Shown here: positions 50,888-59,839 of the stretch, one piece after another | How positions within the stretch are numbered: position 1 is the stretch's first letter | Layout: each line of letters starts with the position of its first letter | NCBI GenBank assembly: GCA_039028335.1 | Contig: JBCCIF010000001.1 | Location: 1 to 64,000 of the forward strand | Length of the DNA: 64,000 bases | Direction: 5' to 3' | DNA from: JABDKJ01 sp039028335 | GTDB lineage: Bacteria > Bacteroidota > Bacteroidia > Flavobacteriales_D > JABDKJ01 | The notes under the pieces: model-generated | Told to the model about the DNA's origin: nothing | Databases searched by the model: none | The model's input: the letters and a program-made list of their open reading frames with translations, nothing else | Program-made: the position numbers and the translations under genes

Positions 50888-53287
50888 ATGATTCGCTTCA
50901 GCTTTTTCTTATGCTTCATCATATCGTGTTCTGTATTGCAGTCGCAGAGCAAGGTATTTGGTCGTGTAACAGATCAAAAAAGTGGAGAGTCTTTGGTTGG
51001 CGTGAATGTCTTTAATCAGAATAAAATTGGCGCCAGTACTGATGTCAATGGACTTTATGAATTGGTCTTAGCACCGGGCAATCATACCATCAACTTTTCA
51101 TTTGTTGGCTACAAGGTACTTAAGAGGAGCATTGTTCTAACCGAGGGTCAGTCTTTTGAATTGAATGCGCAATTAATTGCAGAAAGCGAATTATTGGATG
51201 CGGTCGTCATTTCTGCAGGGAAGTTCGAACAATCATTGAGCGATATAACCGTCTCTATGGAAGTGATTCAACCAAAAATCATTCAGGATAGAAACACAAC
51301 GACTCTTGAAGATGTCTTACAAATTACCCCTGGAGTAACCATTGTAGACAATGAGCCACAAATCAGAAGTGGAAGTGGCTTTAGTTTTGGCGCAGGAAGC
51401 CGAGTTCAAATTTTGATTGATGATATGCCAATTTTGTCAGGAGATGCGGGCAGACCAGCTTGGTCGTATTTGCCGATAGAGAATGTTGAGCAAATGGAGA
51501 TTATCAAAGGAGCCTCATCTGTGCTTTACGGATCTTCTGCCTTAAGTGGAGTAATAAACCTGAGAACCGCTTATCCGAGGGCAGAGCCGAAAACTGAAAT
51601 TACCCTTTTCACAGGGCGCTATAGCGATCCATCAATTGCAGAGTCTGTCTGGTGGAATGAGAGCAATTCGATCAATGGTGGCCTTTCTTTTCTTCATGCT
51701 CAAAAATTGAAAAGTTTGGATGTGACATTCAGCGGAAATTATTTAGGAGATCAAGGATATATCGGGCCAGAAATTATCGACCCAGCGGATACGCTTTTCT
51801 TTCCTGAACAAGTAGGGCGAAGTGGATTCGAACACCGTGGTAGAGTAAGCCTAAATTTGAGGAAGAATTTTAAATCAAACCCAAGAATCAAAATTGGATT
51901 GAACCTCAATTATTATCAAAGTAATAGCTCAACCACACTCCTATGGTTGAACAGTGATACCGGACTTTATCGACCTTATCCCGGTTCATTGACCTTCACT
52001 AAGCAAGATGCTTATCATATTGATCCTTACATTGAGTACTATGGAGACAAAGGAGCTCAGCACAAACTGAAAAGTAGAATTTACAGTTTAGACAATGAGA
52101 ACACCAATGATCAAAGCAATTTCTCTGATGTCTGGTATTCAGAATACCAATTTTCACAGGATTTTGAAAAATTGGGAATAGCTGATTTTAACCTTACCTC
52201 AGGAGTGGTTTATGAGGACATTAGCGCTGAATCGGAATTATTCGCTGGAAACGAGGGTCAAGCAGGATCCAATAGTGCCAGTAAGAATGCTGTCTATTTA
52301 CAGTTGGACAAGAAATTCAATAAAAAACTGAATATTTCATTGGGCTTCAGGCATGAGCGTTTCGAGATCAATGAAGAGAGCGAATCGGCCAGTATATTCC
52401 GAAGTGGCTTGAATTATCATCTTGGGGAAGCCACATTCCTTCGTGCCTCATTCGGTCAGGGCTTTAGATTTCCTTCAATAGCAGAGAAGTTCATTCAAAC
52501 CAGAGTGAGCTCCTTGATAATCTATCCCAATTTATCTTTGCAGTCTGAGCGAAGTTGGAATTTAGAAATCGGAGTAAAGCAGGGATTCAAGCTGAAGGAT
52601 TTCAAAGGTTTTATAGACATAGCCCTCTTTCAACAGGAATTTGATCGTTTTATAGAATTTACTTTTGGCCCCTGGGGAACTATTCAGGACCCCGTTTTAG
52701 GATTGGGATTCAGGTCATTGAATACGGGTCAGGCCAGAGTACAAGGGCTAGAAATTACCTTGGCCTCAAGTGATGAAATCGGCAAGTTGGAATTGAATAC
52801 GTTGTTGGGGTATACCTATACAAAACCCGTGACGTTGACACCGGAACAGGTTTATATTGACAATCCAAACTCTCCTGTCGATCCGACATTTATAAATACC
52901 AGTTCAAACCCAGATGGCAACATTTTAAAATACAGAATGCAACATCAAATTCGAGGAGATATCTCTGCAGATTGGAAAAAGTTTCATTTTGGAATAAGTG
53001 GAAGGTACAACAGCTTTATGCAGAATATTGATAAGATATTTGAAGATTTGGATTCCGACCCTAATCTCCCACAGCAACTGAAAATTGAAACAGGATTGAC
53101 TCAATGGCGAAGAGAGAACAATAAAGGGGACGCCATATTTGATGTGCGGGCTGGCTATCATATCAATGACCACAGCAAAATATCTTTGATTGTAAACAAT
53201 GCTTTGAACAGGGCTTATGCCATTCGGCCACTTGCAATTGAAGCACCTCGTTTGGTTCAAATTCAATTTAAGACCAGCATTCAATGA
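50888..53287 (+). CDS. TonB-dependent outer-membrane receptor
   Basis: 799-residue outer-membrane transporter. The signal peptide (MIRFSFFLCFIISCSVLQS) is followed by a carboxypeptidase-regulatory-like domain (VFGRVTDQKSGESLVGVNV, about 22-105). Then come a plug (DVLQITPGVTIVD, VLIDD-type motif and IIKGASSVLYGSSALSGVINL, about 120-235) and a beta-barrel of alternating aromatic strands ending in F-K-T. Its substrate is unclear: no adjacent SusD, so siderophore, cobalamin or a peptide are all possible. The stop overlaps the kdsB start (ATGA). The frame is open to a TTG at 50867, but the ATG is preferred from the promoter and signal peptide. Confidence 0.93.
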   Translation: MIRFSFFLCFIISCSVLQSQSKVFGRVTDQKSGESLVGVNVFNQNKIGASTDVNGLYELVLAPGNHTINFSFVGYKVLKRSIVLTEGQSFELNAQLIAESELLDAVVISAGKFEQSLSDITVSMEVIQPKIIQDRNTTTLEDVLQITPGVTIVDNEPQIRSGSGFSFGAGSRVQILIDDMPILSGDAGRPAWSYLPIENVEQMEIIKGASSVLYGSSALSGVINLRTAYPRAEPKTEITLFTGRYSDPSIAESVWWNESNSINGGLSFLHAQKLKSLDVTFSGNYLGDQGYIGPEIIDPADTLFFPEQVGRSGFEHRGRVSLNLRKNFKSNPRIKIGLNLNYYQSNSSTTLLWLNSDTGLYRPYPGSLTFTKQDAYHIDPYIEYYGDKGAQHKLKSRIYSLDNENTNDQSNFSDVWYSEYQFSQDFEKLGIADFNLTSGVVYEDISAESELFAGNEGQAGSNSASKNAVYLQLDKKFNKKLNISLGFRHERFEINEESESASIFRSGLNYHLGEATFLRASFGQGFRFPSIAEKFIQTRVSSLIIYPNLSLQSERSWNLEIGVKQGFKLKDFKGFIDIALFQQEFDRFIEFTFGPWGTIQDPVLGLGFRSLNTGQARVQGLEITLASSDEIGKLELNTLLGYTYTKPVTLTPEQVYIDNPNSPVDPTFINTSSNPDGNILKYRMQHQIRGDISADWKKFHFGISGRYNSFMQNIDKIFEDLDSDPNLPQQLKIETGLTQWRRENNKGDAIFDVRAGYHINDHSKISLIVNNALNRAYAIRPLAIEAPRLVQIQFKTSIQ

Positions 53288-54021
53288 AAGTAATAGGCAT
53301 CATTCCATCGCGATTCGGTTCGACTCGTTTTCCAGGAAAACCCTTGATTGATATTCATGGAAAAAGTATGATTCAGAGAGTTTATGAGCAGTGTTTGAAG
53401 TCGGAATTGGATGAGGTCTGGGTCGCTACAGATGATAATAGAATTAAAGAAGAAGTAATCTCATTCAATGGTCAGGTTGTAATGACCTCTCCAGACATTT
53501 CAAATGGAAGTGAACGCTGCAGAGTTGCTTTTAGAATGATACAATCCGATGCAGATGCTTTTATCAATATTCAAGGCGATGAGCCTTGTATTTCACCCCA
53601 GAGCATAAATGCATTAATTCAGACGCTAAAGCAGGAAGAGGTTCGTATTGCAACGCTGATACGAAAGGAAGAGGATGAGGATGAAATTGTGGACCCCAAT
53701 CGAGTGAAAGTAGTGATTGACAAAAATGGGAAAGCCTTGTTTTTTAGCCGTTCAGTGATTCCGTTTCCACGAAAAAAGCCCAGTGACCTCATACGTTATA
53801 TTCATGTAGGAATCTATGGATTTAAATCAGACTGCATAGACGAACTCGATGGAATGATGCAAAGTGCTGAAGAAAAAGCTGAACAGCTCGAGCAACTTAC
53901 ATGGCTGGTCAATGGAATAGATATTTATACGGCATTAAGTGAAGATAATGGACCGGCAATAGATAGTCCTGCAGATTACGAATATGCATTAGCGAATTGG
54001 AAGCAGTTTGCAATCGATTAA
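53284..54021 (+). CDS. kdsB: 3-deoxy-manno-octulosonate cytidylyltransferase
   Basis: Activates KDO as CMP-KDO for lipopolysaccharide core synthesis. 245 residues; N-terminal nucleotide-binding motif IIPSRFGSTRFPGKPL, INIQGDEPCISP in the middle, and SVIPFPRKKP. The start codon ATG overlaps the receptor stop by four bases, so translation is coupled. The functional link with the receptor is not obvious. Confidence 0.96.
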   Translation: MKVIGIIPSRFGSTRFPGKPLIDIHGKSMIQRVYEQCLKSELDEVWVATDDNRIKEEVISFNGQVVMTSPDISNGSERCRVAFRMIQSDADAFINIQGDEPCISPQSINALIQTLKQEEVRIATLIRKEEDEDEIVDPNRVKVVIDKNGKALFFSRSVIPFPRKKPSDLIRYIHVGIYGFKSDCIDELDGMMQSAEEKAEQLEQLTWLVNGIDIYTALSEDNGPAIDSPADYEYALANWKQFAID

Positions 54022-54048
54022 AAATCATAAATTCGAGGGTTCAATTTC

Positions 54049-55110
54049 ATGGATCAGTTTTCTACTAAAATAGCTGAATTACTCTACGAATACGATTGTG
54101 TTATCATTCCTGATTTAGGGGGGTTTGTAACCAATTATAAATCGGCATATGTCCATGAAGACACGCGTATTTTTTACCCTCCGACTAAAGCTGTAGGCTT
54201 TAACAGTAGTTTGGTGAATAATGATGGTCTATTGGCTAACCACATTGCGCAAGCTGAGAAGATTAGTTTTGAAGAAGCCAATGAGCAAATAAAGAAAAAG
54301 GTCGAAGATTGTTTCTCTAGACTTAATGCTGGGAACAGAGTGGTTTTTGAGAAAGTTGGGATGCTCTTTTTTGATGAAGAAGAAAGCATTCAATTTGAAC
54401 CAGATGAAAGCGTCAACTTCCTCACTGAGTCTTTCGGTATGTTCGAGTTTTTTATCCCTGAAAGCAATGCGGAGACCGAAAAAATAGAAGAAATTGAGGC
54501 TAAAGAGCAAGAGCTTGTTCAAACCGAGACACCTATTTTTCACCTATCAGAAAGACCAAAAGAGGAAATAATTACAGAAGACACAATAGTAGTTAATGAA
54601 AGCAGTAGCTATGCTTATCGATATTGGGTTGCAGCCGTTATATTACCGCTTTTCATGTATTTAGGGGTCGTGTCATGGCAAAGTGAAGTTTTTAACGGAG
54701 GTCACATTCACAGTAGCGATCTCAATCCCTTTAAATCATTCGAGAAAAACCATTACGAGAGCAGATCTTCTTCCCTGATTCTAGAAGAAGGAGACAGTTT
54801 GGATCTGATTGTTGAATTTACGAGAATGCCTGAAGAACCCCTTCCAGATCCAATGGCTTCTTTATATGCGAACTCAGAAATTGCGAATTATCCATATCAC
54901 GTAATCAGCGGGTGTTTCAGCCTTAAGAGCAATGCGGAGAAGCATACAAAAGCTCTAAGAAACCAAGGGAATCGCGCTTTTATCATAGATAAAAAGGGCC
55001 GATTGTGGCGAGTGAGTCAAGGGAGTTATCTAGAAGAGAGCGAAGCACAATCTTTAATCAGACAAAACCGAATCGCGGGAAATACTGAAGTCTGGATGCT
55101 TAAAAAGTAG
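54049..55110 (+). CDS. HU-like / SPOR domain envelope protein
   Basis: 353 residues. The N-terminal domain (about 1-70; CVIIPDLGGFVTNYKSA) resembles the HU-CCDC81-type fold seen in Bacteroidetes. An acidic linker leads to one TM (about 190-210) and a C-terminal SPOR domain (about 280-353; YHVISGCFSLKSNAEKH ... GNTEVWMLKK) that binds denuded septal peptidoglycan. The topology is cytoplasmic HU-like head, TM, periplasmic SPOR tail. It may tether chromosome-linked or cytoplasmic partners to division sites; that is inference. It follows kdsB by 27 bases. Confidence 0.85.
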   Translation: MDQFSTKIAELLYEYDCVIIPDLGGFVTNYKSAYVHEDTRIFYPPTKAVGFNSSLVNNDGLLANHIAQAEKISFEEANEQIKKKVEDCFSRLNAGNRVVFEKVGMLFFDEEESIQFEPDESVNFLTESFGMFEFFIPESNAETEKIEEIEAKEQELVQTETPIFHLSERPKEEIITEDTIVVNESSSYAYRYWVAAVILPLFMYLGVVSWQSEVFNGGHIHSSDLNPFKSFEKNHYESRSSSLILEEGDSLDLIVEFTRMPEEPLPDPMASLYANSEIANYPYHVISGCFSLKSNAEKHTKALRNQGNRAFIIDKKGRLWRVSQGSYLEESEAQSLIRQNRIAGNTEVWMLKK

Positions 55111-55124
55111 AAGAAGGAATAGTA

Positions 55125-55132
55125 TATCTTTG
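55125..55132 (+). promoter_or_regulatory. -7 promoter box (TATCTTTG) for the thioesterase gene
   Basis: Exact TAnnTTTG match, 13 bases before the ATG at 55146. Confidence 0.5.
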
Positions 55133-55145
55133 TCAAAAATTTCAC

Positions 55146-55670
55146 ATGGAAGAAAAGGTAAGTGCGAAGGAAACCCAAGCGATTGCAGCAAGAATGGTTA
55201 TGCCCAATGAAACAAATACTTTGGGGAACCTCATGGGAGGTCAGTTATTGCTTTGGATGGATATCAATGCAGCAATTTCGGCTCATCGACTTTGTAAGCG
55301 GATTGTCGTAACGGCCTCAGTCAACAATGTTTCATTTAATAAAGCCATTAAGCTGGGAGATATTGTTACCATCGAATCATGGGTAACCCGTTCCTTTTCA
55401 TCTTCAATGGAGGTTTTTTCCAAGGTTTGGGTAGAACACCATCAAACAGGTAAGAAAATCCCATGCAATGAATCCTACTATACCTTTGTTGCTGTTGATC
55501 AATTAGGAAGTCCGATTCGCGTGCCTGAATTGGTGCCAGAGACCGAGACAGAAAAAGAAAGACATGCAGGGGCCCTCAGAAGAAAGCAACTGAGTCTTAT
55601 ATTGGCGGGTAGAATGAATCCAGAAGATGCCACAGAGCTCAAAAACTTATTCATTCCTCAAAAAAAGTGA
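55146..55670 (+). CDS. Acyl-CoA thioesterase (hotdog fold, YciA/ACOT type)
   Basis: Cytosolic hydrolase of acyl-CoA, 174 residues. The hotdog motifs are NTLGNLMGGQLLLWMD (substrate-binding helix and catalytic Asp), VTASVNNVSFNKAIKLGD, and a later strand YYTFVAVD. The N-terminal RMVMPNETN motif also fits. Acyl preference cannot be judged. Own promoter box, so it need not be in the kdsB operon. Confidence 0.9.
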   Translation: MEEKVSAKETQAIAARMVMPNETNTLGNLMGGQLLLWMDINAAISAHRLCKRIVVTASVNNVSFNKAIKLGDIVTIESWVTRSFSSSMEVFSKVWVEHHQTGKKIPCNESYYTFVAVDQLGSPIRVPELVPETETEKERHAGALRRKQLSLILAGRMNPEDATELKNLFIPQKK

Positions 55671-55749
55671 AACATCTTCAAAATTTCATAGTATAACGAA
55701 GCATACACCTTGATAGTTTAGTCCAATCTAACAGTTTAAATTAGAAATT

Positions 55750-56193
55750 ATGAGAGCTGTTAGAAATGTAGTATTGGGTATTTTCCTATGTTCCTTATTT
55801 GGATTTACCCTTGAGAATGAAGATGAATATAAAAAGCAGGTAAAGCTAAAGGTTATAGCGCATACTTACGAAAACCTGCATAGTGATATTACCCTAGATG
55901 TTTTTAAATCCGGAGAACTCGTTCAAGAAGATATCTCCAATGCGAAGAATAAATTCAATTTGGTACTTGATCTGAATGAGGAATACGATGTAAAGGTTAA
56001 TCAACCTGGATGTCAGAGCAAGTCTTTAAAAATAGATACACGCGTAGACGGTTTTACTAAAGGCAATTTGTCTTATGTAATTGAAATTTATATGAAAAAA
56101 GAGATTGTCGGTTCTTTGGAAGAAGACAAAATCCGATTTCATCTGTTTCATGGAATCAATGACAAAACCCTTTTGATGCTGGCAGATAATTGA
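55750..56193 (+). CDS. Small secreted protein, unknown function (paralogue)
   Basis: 147 residues with a signal peptide (about 1-20). The mature domain has beta strands (FNLVLDL..YDVKV, KSLKIDTRVDG, LSYVIEIYM) in the same order as the gene at 56264 and the gene at 4484, so it belongs to this window's small secreted family. A helical tail (about 115-147) is specific to this member. Its function is unknown; possibly a periplasmic beta-sandwich domain. Confidence 0.75.
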   Translation: MRAVRNVVLGIFLCSLFGFTLENEDEYKKQVKLKVIAHTYENLHSDITLDVFKSGELVQEDISNAKNKFNLVLDLNEEYDVKVNQPGCQSKSLKIDTRVDGFTKGNLSYVIEIYMKKEIVGSLEEDKIRFHLFHGINDKTLLMLADN

Positions 56194-56206
56194 TTAGGTA
56201 ACGAAA

Positions 56207-56246
56207 TGAGGCTTTTCACCGTATAAATTTTAAACGAAAAGCCTCA
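56207..56246. repeat. Perfect 11-base inverted repeat between two paralogous genes
   Basis: TGAGGCTTTTC ... GAAAAGCCTCA with an 18-base spacer, in the gap between the two small secreted protein genes. There is no T run after it, so a terminator is doubtful. Confidence 0.5.
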
Positions 56247-56263
56247 AACGTGAATACCATTTC

Positions 56264-56692
56264 ATGAAGCGCATCATTCCCATATTAGGTTTGACATTCT
56301 GTCTTGCATTTGGGCTCGATTCTCGCGAATCCAAAGCGGATGTTGTGAAAATCAAAATTACAGCTAAGAGTGCGAACGAATTGGATCCGATTTACATTCA
56401 GACGATGGAATTTGGAGAGAATCGAAAGTTCATCCGCGGAGATGAAGGTGTTTTTAATCTTCATTTAGAACGAGACAAGGTATACTCCGTTTATGTAGGA
56501 CAAAAAGGAATGCAAACGGTGCTGTTCAATGTAAACACCTACATTGAAGAAATGCTCACTGGGAATTTCAATTTCTCCATAAATGTTTCTTTGGATTATA
56601 AAATGACACAACGGTCAAAGAAGATCCACGATGTCGAAATCATTTCGAACGAACAGAATAAGCCAGCCTTATTGTTTCAACGAAAGAACTAA
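56264..56692 (+). CDS. Small secreted protein, unknown function (paralogue)
   Basis: 142 residues. A signal peptide-like N-terminus (MKRIIPILGLTFCLAFGLDS) is followed by beta strands FNLHLER..YSVYV, VLFNVNTYIEE and FNFSINVSL, matching its neighbour at 55750. The stop overlaps the convergent glycosyltransferase gene by four bases. Confidence 0.75.
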   Translation: MKRIIPILGLTFCLAFGLDSRESKADVVKIKITAKSANELDPIYIQTMEFGENRKFIRGDEGVFNLHLERDKVYSVYVGQKGMQTVLFNVNTYIEEMLTGNFNFSINVSLDYKMTQRSKKIHDVEIISNEQNKPALLFQRKN

Positions 56693-57648
56693 ATCAAGTC
56701 GTCTAACGCATTTAAAAATTCCCGATTGTCAATTTGATTTGGACAAGGGTTCTTTTGATCATACTTACAACGATTTCCCAATTTAGAACAAGGTTTGCTT
56801 CGCCCACCCTCTGGCATAACAATTCTGTATTTAGACGAATCCATGTAGGGATACATTCCAAGGCCTGGATGAGTGCAACCCCAATAAGATAAGGTCTTTT
56901 TTTGCAGAGCAGCCGCAATATGCATCATACCCGTGTCTGGCGTAATCAATAAATCAGATTGCTCAATTACAGAGGCGGATTCATGAATGTTTAATTGACC
57001 TGCAAGGCTTTCGACATGATGGAATTTCGACTCTATTTCCTTTCCCAAAATTTCATCTTCAGGACCACCGATTAGTTTAATAGGCATGTCAATCAAAGCT
57101 AGTATAGCGGACAGTTTTTCTTTCCCCATGACTTTACCTGGGTGAGCTGCTCCAATTGCCCAAGAAATGAACTTTCCTTCGCATTTCACTCTTTGATTCT
57201 CCGGAATAAAATAATCCAATCCTTCACCATCGTTTTTAATGTCAAAGGAAGAAATGCATTGCATATAGCGATCGACTATATGTTCATCTGGCAGGTGATT
57301 TTTGCCAAAATTTACCCAATGCCATTTCTCCCAATTCCTTTTATTGATGGTAAAATCTAAGACTTTAGTTTTCCGTTTGATCATTCGTGAGCGAACGTTG
57401 TTGTGAAGGTCTATAATGAAATCATAGTCTTCATTTTTTATATCTTCTCTGACTTCATGCGTGCTGTGCTCAATGGAATAGGTCTTATCTATGTATGGAT
57501 TGTCTTCGAGCAGAAATGCAAAATTCTTTTTAGTTAAAAAATGAACCTCTGCTCCTCCCAATACTTGTTTTTTTAAATGTCTAAAAACAGGTGTGCACAA
57601 GACGATGTCTCCAATTGAACTAAAGCGTATGACGAGAAATTTTGCCAT
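56689..57648 (-). CDS. Glycosyltransferase family 9 (heptosyltransferase-like)
   Basis: 319-residue GT-B glycosyltransferase related to LPS heptosyltransferases. The N-terminal FLVIRFSSIGDIVLCTPVFRHL and the C-terminal LLITPDTGMMHIAAALQKKTL are family signatures. It probably adds a sugar to the LPS inner core. A cysteine-rich tail (PCSKLGNRCKYDQKNPCPN) may bind metal. A TAnnTTTG box lies upstream; the divergent tatD gene starts 46 bases away. Confidence 0.9.
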   Translation of the reverse strand: MAKFLVIRFSSIGDIVLCTPVFRHLKKQVLGGAEVHFLTKKNFAFLLEDNPYIDKTYSIEHSTHEVREDIKNEDYDFIIDLHNNVRSRMIKRKTKVLDFTINKRNWEKWHWVNFGKNHLPDEHIVDRYMQCISSFDIKNDGEGLDYFIPENQRVKCEGKFISWAIGAAHPGKVMGKEKLSAILALIDMPIKLIGGPEDEILGKEIESKFHHVESLAGQLNIHESASVIEQSDLLITPDTGMMHIAAALQKKTLSYWGCTHPGLGMYPYMDSSKYRIVMPEGGRSKPCSKLGNRCKYDQKNPCPNQIDNREFLNALDDLI

Positions 57649-57662
57649 TTATTGAATGCGAA

Positions 57663-57670
57663 CAAAGGTA
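57663..57670 (-). promoter_or_regulatory. -7 promoter box (TACCTTTG) for the glycosyltransferase
   Basis: Exact TAnnTTTG on the minus strand, 14 bases before the ATG at 57648. Confidence 0.5.
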
Positions 57671-57693
57671 AATTAATTCCCTATTTTCGAGCC

Positions 57694-58467
57694 ATGCAAT
57701 TTGTTGACACGCATACGCATATGTATTTGACTCAATTTGATGAGGATAGGGATGAAGCAATAGAAAGAGCTTTGAATCAAGGAATATCTAAAATCTTATT
57801 GCCAAATATTGACAAAACATCAATAGAGCCCATGCTCAAACTCGTAGACAGGTATCCCAATAATTGCTTCCCTATGATGGGATTGCATCCCTGTTCTGTA
57901 AAAGAGGATTTTAAAGATGAGTTAGCGGTCGTGCGTTCCTATTTGGACAAAGGTGGATTTAAAGCGATCGGAGAAATTGGGATAGACTTGCATTGGGACA
58001 CTTCAACATTGGGCATGCAGCAAGAAGCTTTCCGGCAGCAAATCATTTGGGCAAAGGAACGAGAGTTACCAATCGTAATTCACGCTAGAAAATCCTTTGA
58101 TGAGATTTTTGAAATCGTAGATGAATTGAATGATGAACGTCTAACAGGAATTTTTCATTGCTTCACGGGGAGTTTCCAACAAGCAGAGAAAATCATTGCC
58201 TATGGGGGCTTCAAACTGGGTATAGGAGGAGTTTTGACATATAAGAATGCAGGTGTGGCCGAGACCATAGGCCGAGTAGATATCGAGCATTTGGTCCTGG
58301 AAACAGATGCACCCTACTTGAGTCCTGTTCCATTTAGAGGAAAGCGGAATGAAACGGCATATACCTATTATGTTGCAGAGAAACTAGCCGAAATTTACGG
58401 ACGTTCTATTGAAGAAATTGGTAGAATAACCTCGGCCAATGCCCACGAAGTTTTTGATCTCGCATGA
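57694..58467 (+). CDS. tatD: TatD-family metal-dependent hydrolase/DNase
   Basis: 257-residue TIM-barrel hydrolase; family members act as 3'-exonucleases or D-aminoacyl-tRNA deacylases. The metal motif DTHTH is at the N-terminus. GEIGIDLHWD, IVIHARKS, GIFHCFTGS and ETDAPYLSP follow in the expected order. The frame extends 14 codons upstream to 57652; the ATG at 57694 immediately before FVDTHTH fits the family better. Its stop overlaps the ansA start (ATGA), so they are translationally coupled. Confidence 0.93.
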   Translation: MQFVDTHTHMYLTQFDEDRDEAIERALNQGISKILLPNIDKTSIEPMLKLVDRYPNNCFPMMGLHPCSVKEDFKDELAVVRSYLDKGGFKAIGEIGIDLHWDTSTLGMQQEAFRQQIIWAKERELPIVIHARKSFDEIFEIVDELNDERLTGIFHCFTGSFQQAEKIIAYGGFKLGIGGVLTYKNAGVAETIGRVDIEHLVLETDAPYLSPVPFRGKRNETAYTYYVAEKLAEIYGRSIEEIGRITSANAHEVFDLA

Positions 58468-59480
58468 AAAAAAAGAAGGTATTACTCATCTATACAGGAG
58501 GCACCATAGGAATGGTGAAGAATCATTTAACTGGCAGATTAGAACCGGTTGACTTCGACAATTTATTGAGTCAAATTCCAGCTCTTAAAAAATTTAATTG
58601 CCGAATAGATGCCTTGTTCTTCAGCGTTCCAATTGATTCCTCTGATGCAGGTCCCGAGACCTGGCTTAAACTGATTAAGCTCATCGAGAAACACTATGAA
58701 AAATACGATGGTTTTGTCATTCTTCATGGAACGGATACAATGGCCTATTCTGCTTCTGCATTGAGCTTTATGATAGAGGATCTTCAGAAGCCAATTGTTT
58801 TTACGGGAAGTCAGTTGCCGCTGGAAATGATTCGGACAGATGGGAAAGAGAATTTGATTACATCCATTGAAATAGCGTCTTCTGATAAAGCACCAAAAGA
58901 AGTGTGTATTTACTTTGAGGATCTGCTTCTTAGAGGAAATAGAACAACGAAATTTTCTTCCGAACACTTTGATGCTTTTAAGTCACCCAATTTTCCTCCA
59001 TTGGCCGAAGCAGGTGTTCACATTGAGTACAATCCAAAATTTTATTTACCTGCAAATAGAAAGAAGACGCAATTTCATAAAACGGTATCCGATAAAATAG
59101 CTGTAATCACTTTTTACCCTGGAATTCGAGAAGATCAAGTCACAGGGGTTTTGGAGAATGAGAACAATAAAGGGATTGTGCTCCAAACTTTCGGCAGTGG
59201 CAACATTCCTAATCAAGATTGGCTGAGAAGAGCCTTGGATAAAGCCATACAAGAGGGCAAACTCATCCTCAATACTACACACTGTATTGATGGCGGAGTA
59301 GAGCAAGGAAAGTATGAAAACAGTGCAATTTTGAGTGAGGTCGGTGCTATTTCAGGTTTAGATATTTCTTTAGAAGCTGCAGTAACTAAAATGATGTTCC
59401 TTTTGGGAACGTATAGCACCGCCAAAGCGAAGCGATTATTAGCTGAAGTGCTATCGGGAGAGATGGAGACAAATCAATGA
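58464..59480 (+). CDS. ansA: Type I (cytosolic) asparaginase
   Basis: Hydrolyses L-asparagine to aspartate and ammonia. 338 residues, as type I enzymes. The catalytic threonine motifs are IYTGGTIGM near the N-terminus and HGTDTMAYSASAL near residue 90. No signal peptide, consistent with the cytosolic type. Coupled to tatD; the 3' end overlaps the convergent alkyltransferase-like gene by 7 bases. Confidence 0.94.
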   Translation: MKKKKVLLIYTGGTIGMVKNHLTGRLEPVDFDNLLSQIPALKKFNCRIDALFFSVPIDSSDAGPETWLKLIKLIEKHYEKYDGFVILHGTDTMAYSASALSFMIEDLQKPIVFTGSQLPLEMIRTDGKENLITSIEIASSDKAPKEVCIYFEDLLLRGNRTTKFSSEHFDAFKSPNFPPLAEAGVHIEYNPKFYLPANRKKTQFHKTVSDKIAVITFYPGIREDQVTGVLENENNKGIVLQTFGSGNIPNQDWLRRALDKAIQEGKLILNTTHCIDGGVEQGKYENSAILSEVGAISGLDISLEAAVTKMMFLLGTYSTAKAKRLLAEVLSGEMETNQ

Positions 59481-59839
59481 TCGAGTGATAATTCGATCAT
59501 GGGATCCCAAAACACATCCTTGAATTTTTGAACCTTGTCGTTCTTTACTTGAACGCCTTCAGCTTCTAATTTTTCCTGCATTGCAAAAGGTGATTCAAAA
59601 TGGTGTTTCCCTGTAAGAAGGCCTGCTGAATTTACAACACGATGTGCGGGGACGGATGGAACTGCTGTATGACTCGCATTCATTGCCCAACCCACCATAC
59701 GAGCTGATTTCGCAAGGCCTAAATATTTAGCAATGGCGCCATATGATGTAATACGTCCTTCTGGAATTAGACGAACCACCTCAAAGACCATTTTGAAAAA
59801 GTCCTTGTTCTTTTCTGATATTTTCTTAGTTGCGATCAA
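59474..59839 (-). CDS. Alkyltransferase-like protein (MGMT family, no active-site Cys)
   Basis: 121-residue DNA-binding domain of the O6-alkylguanine alkyltransferase family. The helix-turn-helix region (ITSYGAIAKYLG), the arginine finger (SARMVGWAMN) and the pocket are present. The active site reads P64-A65-H66-R67: the alkyl-accepting cysteine is alanine, checked at the codon (GCA). It should therefore bind lesions and flag them for nucleotide excision repair, as ATL proteins do, rather than repair them. The start is TTG at 59839, inside the 3' end of trmB (14-base overlap). An ATG at 59791 would remove part of the first helix. Confidence 0.88.
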   Translation of the reverse strand: MIATKKISEKNKDFFKMVFEVVRLIPEGRITSYGAIAKYLGLAKSARMVGWAMNASHTAVPSVPAHRVVNSAGLLTGKHHFESPFAMQEKLEAEGVQVKNDKVQKFKDVFWDPMIELSLDH

